This document shows positions 57,700 to 64,000 of a DNA stretch of 64,000 nucleotides, in pieces. The DNA is taken from positions 331,360 to 395,359 of the forward strand of contig VXAY01002919.1 in the NCBI GenBank assembly GCA_013399855.1. The letters are read 5' to 3'. Numbering within the stretch: the first letter of the stretch is position 1; every line of letters begins with the position of its first letter. The position numbers were made by a program, and so were the translations under genes. Below the pieces are notes generated by a model. That model ran no database searches and had not been told where the DNA came from. It saw only the letters and a list, made by a program, of their open reading frames with translations. Source of the DNA: Oxyruncus cristatus. Taxonomy: Eukaryota; Chordata; Aves; Passeriformes; Cotingidae.

Positions 57700-58443
57700 A
57701 TGCAAACAGTCTCGGGTATGAGGTTTAATGACACCAAGCTCAAGGTGCTGCACCTTGGTTGTGGCAACCCCCAGGATCAATCCAGGCTGAGGAACGAAGG
57801 GATTGATAGGGGAGAAGGACTTGGGAACGAGATGCTGGACATGCCCTCTCCATGTGCACTGGCACCCAGAAACCCCCCCACAGTGTGGCCAGCAGGTGAG
57901 GGGGGGATTCTGCCTCTCTGCCTCCTCAGGTGAGACCCCACCTGCAGAGCTGCCTCCAGCTCCAGGGTCTCCAACACAGGAAGGACGTGGAGCTGCTGGA
58001 GCAGGTCCAGAGGAGGCACCAAGCTGGTTAGAGGGATGGAGCAGCCCTGCTGTGGGGAAAGGCTGAGAGAACTGTGATTGTTCAGCTGATTGAACATTGG
58101 GGTGATCGACTGCAGCCTTCCAGTACTTGAAGGAGCCAACAGGAAGATGGAGAGAGACTATTTAAAAGGGCATGGAGTGACAGGACAAGGGGAATGGCTT
58201 CCCAGTTCCAGAGGGCAGGGTTAGATGAGATATCGGGGAGAAATTCTTCCCTGTGAGGGTGGGGAGGCCCTGGCACAGGTTGCCCAGAGAAGCTGTGGCT
58301 GCCTCATCCCTGGAAGTGTCCAAGGCCAGGTTGGACAGGGCTTGGAGCAACCTGGGCTAGTGGAAGGTGTCCCTGTCCATGGCAGGGGTGGAACAAGCTG
58401 AGCTTTAATGTCTCTTCCAACCCAGGCCATTCTCTGGTTCTAT
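57700..58443 (+). mobile_element. CR1 retrotransposon, 3' part
   Basis: Sense CR1 with RT-end remnant (VLHLGCGNP) decayed by indels and stops, then the 3' UTR: GACAGGACAAGGGGAATGGC, GGCAGGGTTAGATGAGATAT, CCCAGAGAAGCTGTGGCTGC, GGCTAGTGGAAGGTGTCCCT, ending CCATTCTCTGGTTCTATAAA. Confidence 0.9.
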
Positions 58444-58445
58444 AA

Positions 58446-61400
58446 ACCTGGGAGGCTGAAAAGGGAGAGTGTTTTGAATGACTTTGCCAGGATTGCTGCA
58501 AACCCAAATCCCGTTGTAGCAGTAGGTTATGGCTGTAAGGCAGAAAGTTCTCCCTGAATGTGCCTTAACCTCACCTCAGTCCCGGTCCTTCCTGCTGGCA
58601 CAATCGGAACAGTTCACTGGGAGGAGATTGTGTCTGGGAATCAATGGGAAGTTTCAGCTTTCCCTGTTGAGGTGTGTCCTTGTTTACCCCGTGCTGGGGC
58701 TGTGAGGCTGCACTGCTCACAGTCACCTGGATTTGAGGGCTATAAATACCTCAGTTCAGAGAAATATGTTTTTATGATGTAAACATCAAAACAAGTGGAT
58801 TATGTGGGTCAGAAATTGTGGGTTAGTTTGTAGACAAAGCTGCTTGTGAGAGTTGTTATTATTTTTCAGGCTGGATTGCCACGTGCCTTTATTACTATTC
58901 TGTAGAGGGACAGTCACCTTTTACCAAAATAGACTGATGCTGTTTATAACCTCTGAGTACTTACATCACTAAAAAAAACAGTCCTTTTGCAAAGCAGCCT
59001 GTACAACAATTGTTTATCGTGGCACAATTATCTTTATTTCCTATAATAACATCCACGTAAAAGGGTCTGCTGAAATGCAGCAGTTTATGTAGAACATGTG
59101 CAGAAGATGTCTGTGTCTAGACTTATTTCAGCTTATCTTAAAGCAATTAAGAACAGGTTAAAGTAAGTTCTGCTGTCATAGAAATAGGCATGTGCTGAGT
59201 TATTGGTCTTGTTTCAAGACAGACTTGTTTGCAGGACACGAAAAGCTTTTTGATCCCTTGAATGGGGTGAGTTTTCTGTTTGAAAGGGGTGATCTTTGTT
59301 GTAGGAGTTCATCACGTCATTTTATTTTTGGGGAGCTCTCTGTTTTGTATTAAACTCTGTATAAATGAGTGGAGTTCAGTGAGCCCAGTCAAGCTGCAGG
59401 TGCTGACCTGGAAAAAGTTGTAGTTGGAAGGACCAAACTGGTTATTTCTATTCTTTTCAACAGTGGTGAGAACCAAGTTATAGCAAAACCATTTGAGCTT
59501 TGATTTGGAGTGCATGGACCTACAGGCAGAGAAAGTGGTTGGGGTTTTTATATTATTTTTTGGTGTTGCTTTTTTTCTGAACAGGTTTTGAGATAGTTCC
59601 TTGAGTGGAAGGTAAGACAGTCATTCCAGAAGCCTCATGACTGATCCTCTGTGCAAACAGAAGTGTGTCATCTGAGATCCATCTCGATATGTTGGATATG
59701 TTCAAAACCACTCAAAGTTACACTTTATTTTCCCATGCTCCAGAGGAAGCCTTACCTGAGCTGTGCACAGCAATAATCTGTCTTTCCTCCCCCAAAGTAT
59801 TTTATAACCATCAGAGTTGAGAAACCTTCTTACCTCAGCTGATTTGGTCATAAATCTGATCTTACCTCAGTGTCTTTGAGGTTCCTTCATGTCTTGGCAT
59901 GTTCGGTCTTTCCTTCTCAGAATCCAGCAGGTTTCATTAGCACTTGCTTGGAGTTTTCTGTTCAGGATGTTGTACCATTTTTTTTGTTTGGTGACTCAGT
60001 CTGTCTCTACAGGTCACGAGAAGTCAGAATCATCATCTTGTTTTATTAGTTGCTGCTTTCAGCACCAAGTTTGGGCCATGCCAGGATGTGTTTGTCACTC
60101 GACCTCATCTTGAACTCATTCCCTGTGGCAGTGACAGGCAGCCAAGTGTTTAGTTCACAGTGTAGCAGCACAGTCAAAGGAAGCAGAGTGTAATATTATT
60201 TAAAAATGTTGCTATTAACTGTACTTTAAACACCTGTAAACCACAAGCAGAAAATTTTGGGTGTAGAGAAAGGTAAATAACACTTCACCCTTTGCAATGA
60301 ACTTGCTGTAAGGCTCCAGTGCTGTTGTTAACACCACCTTTGTCCCCTTTTGCCAAAAGCTGGGATCATAAAGGGACATTGGCCAAGCAGTGGGGCTGGA
60401 TTAATAATTGCATCAGAGTTGCAGAGTCCTGTTAGGAAAGTCACTGCAAAGGAGGCCAACTCAGCAGCCAAATAACTTGGGAAAGGAGCCTTGCAGGGCT
60501 CCCTGAAACTGCATGTCCCTGAGCACTCACTTTGTTACCTGTTCTTGCCAAAACCGCTGTCAGAGACTCTTCCTCCTTCTAGAAAGTTTAATAAGTACAA
60601 AGTGAGTCTCCCTAAAGCTTCAGCTTGGGACAGACTCTGGAGCTGCTGCATTCTGCTTCAGGATCCCAGGGGAGTATGTGGGTAATGAGCTCTTTCTTCA
60701 CAAGAAAAATGCTGAGTTAGTGCCTGCTGATAAAGGTCACTTGAGCTGTCTAAAGGATCTCCTGATTTTTAAATGAATTGCTTAATAAGAAATGAATTTA
60801 TCCAGAGGATCAGTTCATTACTGGCTAATTTAACCCACATCCAGACAAGCAGCACAATAAACACCTTTCTGTGAGGGAATGTGGAAGGATGGGGAGCCAC
60901 CAGCATTTTTTTCCATACTTTAGTCATAAGTAGCATAACCAGAGCTAATGCTGAGTTCAGAAATTACCAATTTGCTTCTACAGAAAATGTTAATTTTAGC
61001 AATGTGATTGCCACATCTGGTTTTTGGGGAGACCTGGCCACGCTGTTGATGAAAACCCTTGTGATTTCAGGTTTCTGATCTCAGGATTGGATCTCCAGTT
61101 CCAGGATGACAATCAGCTAGACCTTGTGGACCATCTTTTGCCAAGGTTAGTACAATTTTGGGTCCCTGGATGGCTGTGCCATGGGAATTCTTTCCTGAAC
61201 AGCCTCCCTGTTTTGAGCCATGACTGTAGAGAGAACTTGGGACTTGTAATCCAGGCAGCTGGAAGGGAATGTGTTTTGGGAGTCTGGTACAGGGAAACGA
61301 TGACAGTTGCTGCGAATAAATAAAGTCCTGGGACCTGCCTTCCCCGTGTCTCATTCCCTCAGCCTTCATGGACCTTTCCCCTCCTGTGTCTTGCTCCAGT

Positions 61401-64000
61401 TCTAATTTGCAGTCACAGTGTGTCCTCTGACCTGGCAGAGACTTTGGCTGGCCTGGGTGGGTTTTGGCTCCACATGAAGGAGGATTAAGGACTTTTGAAG
61501 GGCAACACAGGCCTGAAATTGAGAAGGGAAATCAATGGCTGTTAGTCTTGGGAGCAACCCTGAAATGGGCTGTAGTCAGTGAAGCTCAACATTCAGTAAT
61601 TTCATCTGCAATTTGGGATTGTTTTTTCCCTCTTGCCCTCAGAACAACCTCACATGTGTTATGTGCAGCTATTAAAAATGGTGCTAATCCATGGAGTGCT
61701 CCTGGGAGTGGGAATGTTCAGTCACTGCATTGGTTTTGCTCCCGAACACACAAATATAGTAATACCCTTGTGAACTATAAATTGGAACAGGTTGTGTTTA
61801 TCCCACTGTCAGAGTGGCTGGAGAATTACTCAGCTATTGATTGTGAGAATAAAAATCTGCCTGAGATTCAATGCTGAAATAGCCAAAAGCAGCAATAAAA
61901 AAGGGGTGATGCAAGTGGAATGAATATAGAGAAATGAGAGCACAGCTCCGCGTGTCAGGTTTGCCTCTGCAATTTGTGGACAAATAATATAGATTAGCCT
62001 TTATTAGTCATGCTTTCAGTAGCAGCAGTGAGTATTACAGGAACTGGAAAATGAAATCAGTTACCAACCAGCTCTGATAAAACAGTCCTGATAAAACGTC
62101 CCTGATGTGTTGGGGTGTTGCAGTCTGTGGAATCAGGGAGTTTTCAGAAGGAAGCAGAGCTTGGCAGCCATAAAACCAGCAGAACCGACCCTTGTGACAG
62201 CAGTGAGGTGGTGTGGGAGTTATTGATCGCTGCTGCCACGTGTCTGGGACGCAAAGTTGTGGCTACGTAGCTTTGAAAAACACATGGGGCAGGTGTAAAT
62301 AGCAAGGCCACGTTTAATAAAAGGGGATTTTTAATAAATGGTCTAGAAAGCACAGCTGAGTCTCATGGAGCCCAACGCTGTGGCTCCCTGTGCTGGGACA
62401 GCAGCTAGTCCCATTTGCTGGAGTGAATCCCTGAGTCCACATGATCCCATTGGATGTCCCGTAAACTGCCTGGATTAAGCACCTGCCCCAGTTTGAGTGA
62501 TTTTTCTCAGTTTAATAATCAGCGATGCTCTTTTTCCCCAAGTGTGTCTGTTTTATAACTGAATGGCTGCAGTTCTCACTCAGGCTCTGCTGGTAACTTG
62601 GAGAAATTGGAGTGAGAGGTCCACAAAGGAGGTGAGTGGGGAAAAGGCAGGAAGGGAGAAACTTCACAGCAGCAGAGTTCCTGGTTGGACTGGAAATGAA
62701 CTGGGTGGATTTTCCAAGTCCCTCAGTTCATGTACTCCCATAGCATCTGCTAGTTCAACATAACTGGAACAAGCAGTGGAGAAAAACAGAATAATGGAGC
62801 CTTAACCTACATGGAAGTGAGCTCATTTCTTCTTCCTCTGGGCTGGTGGATTAAAAACTGTGGTGTTACATAATCTCTACCCACAGAGAAGCTTCCAGTC
62901 TGCCTGGAATGTTATCTGCTGGGGCAGTAGGGAATTATTCATATGAATGAGTCCCCTAATCCATTGACATAAATGTTCCAGCAGGCACTTGCAGACTGCC
63001 CTGTAGTCTAATGCTTTTGAGAAGTCCTTGGTCAGGTGTCAGGGACTGATACAGGCCCGGGAGATGGACATTTATGTAGCAAAGGCCTTTATAGGACTTT
63101 TGGAAAAAAGACTTCACTGCCTGTGTTGGGAAAGGAGTCTTTGGAGATTATTGAAAAGTTTGCTTTGTCTCTGGTAACTTTAATCAGGAGACCAACTAAG
63201 GAATAGAAAAGAAATACAGATTATTAGAATTTCAGTTTCTAATTCGCTGTTACATTTTGATTTCTGAAATCCATGGAGTTTCTCTAATACGTATAAGCAC
63301 AATCTGTCTATTTTCTGTAGGATCTACTTAATTCTTTTCCATTCAGACAGGCCAAGTTACAAGTATAAAAAACCATCAGATTATTCAGCGATGGGCAAAT
63401 CAGATTATTCAGGTGTGTTTGAGAAATGGTTCAGCTTTTATATAAAGCACCTCAAAACTGCAAGGTTTTGCTCATATCCGGTGTCTACGAGTTCCCATCT
63501 AATGGTGTGTAAATTAGGTAATGTTTGAGTCATTTGGGACTAGGCAGGTTTTAGCTTTTACCCCAAATGCTGCTGCTCTCTGGGTTCAGCTGTGCTGCAG
63601 AGCAATTTCAAACCTCCCTTTAGAGTGTGATGGAAACCATCGATTTGGATGCTGCACTAATGGAGAGAATTATTGATCGTGCACATTTCTTGGGCTTGTG
63701 GGAGTGGAGCTTTCACATTCTCAGCTTTCTCTCCCCTGTTTCACATCCTGTACCAGGGCTGGAGTGTGTCTGTCCCTGCCCCAGTTCAGGTGGTCAGAGG
63801 TGCTGGTGAGAGGTGTGGGAAGGTGGCTGTGACAGCTCTGTCACTGCTCCCATCCCACCCTCCCAGGGGGAATGATGTGGATCTCAGGAAGACCTAAATG
63901 ATCTGAGGAGCTGCTTCCACGTGGGGTTCTGCTGAGGACAGTGATGAACAGCTGAGTTAGAGATGGTCCTCTGGGAATGTGCTACACAAAACACTGAAGT
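58446..64000. other. Right end of window, no gene recognised
   Basis: A/T-richer, intron-like DNA without further CR1, LTR or a coding exon that I recognise, apart from one weak exon candidate at 61071-61145. If the promoter at the gap drives a rightward gene, this would be its first intron. Confidence 0.5.
61071..61145 (+). other. Weak candidate exon, possibly untranslated
   Basis: 75 bases between TGATTTCAG and GTTAGT, a good acceptor and a fair donor. One frame is open (FLISGLDLQFQDDNQLDLVD then HLLPR) but matches no family I know. It might be a 5' UTR exon of the gene that starts in the gap, or chance. Confidence 0.2.

Overview
This is bird nuclear DNA, probably from a passerine. Genes are split into short exons with GT/AG introns. 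The window is peppered with CR1 non-LTR retrotransposon fragments, carries several avian-type endogenous-retrovirus LTRs, and has one degraded tRNA-Ile-derived SINE with a CR1-like tail, a type I know from songbirds. Nothing is bacterial: there are no operons, ribosome binding sites or CRISPR arrays. Two runs of N (14007-14197 and 56248-56791) are assembly gaps.

Five protein genes can be rebuilt by joining exons whose splice sites and reading phases agree. From left to right: (1) a compact RBBP6-like gene on + (980 to 11302, 5' end outside the window), with the end of a DWNN domain, a CCHC zinc knuckle, a RING that lacks two zinc ligands, and a short basic tail; (2) a patatin-like (PNPLA) paralogue on + (19823 to about 23031) with an altered oxyanion-hole motif; (3) a complete PNPLA1-like gene on - (35226 to 27435, 8 exons, 374 aa); (4) a BNIP5 (C6orf222)-like gene on - (42988 to 39770, 5 coding exons, 401 aa) with a clear BH3 motif; (5) a complete ETV7 on - (54796 to 49228, 8 coding exons, 314 aa) with Pointed and ETS domains. 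PNPLA1-BNIP5-ETV7 is the same gene order I know from human 6p21.31, which supports the names.

The right end (54.7-57.1 kb) is a GC-rich, CpG-rich island holding the ETV7 start exon, a 19-bp GC minisatellite, a long ACTGGGA-type minisatellite, and a CCAAT/GC-box cluster at the edge of the second gap. That cluster looks like a promoter for a gene running rightward; KCTD20 would be expected from human synteny, but no KCTD20 coding exon is visible. From 58.4 to 64 kb there is only one weak exon candidate.

The genes share no obvious pathway. PNPLA1 acts in skin-barrier lipid synthesis, BNIP5 is a BH3 protein, ETV7 is an ETS repressor, and RBBP6 family members act in ubiquitin transfer and mRNA 3' processing. 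The most interesting points are the RBBP6-like gene with a degenerate RING, the tail-to-tail PNPLA pair with one catalytically doubtful member, and a CR1 copy with a twin-priming-type inversion.
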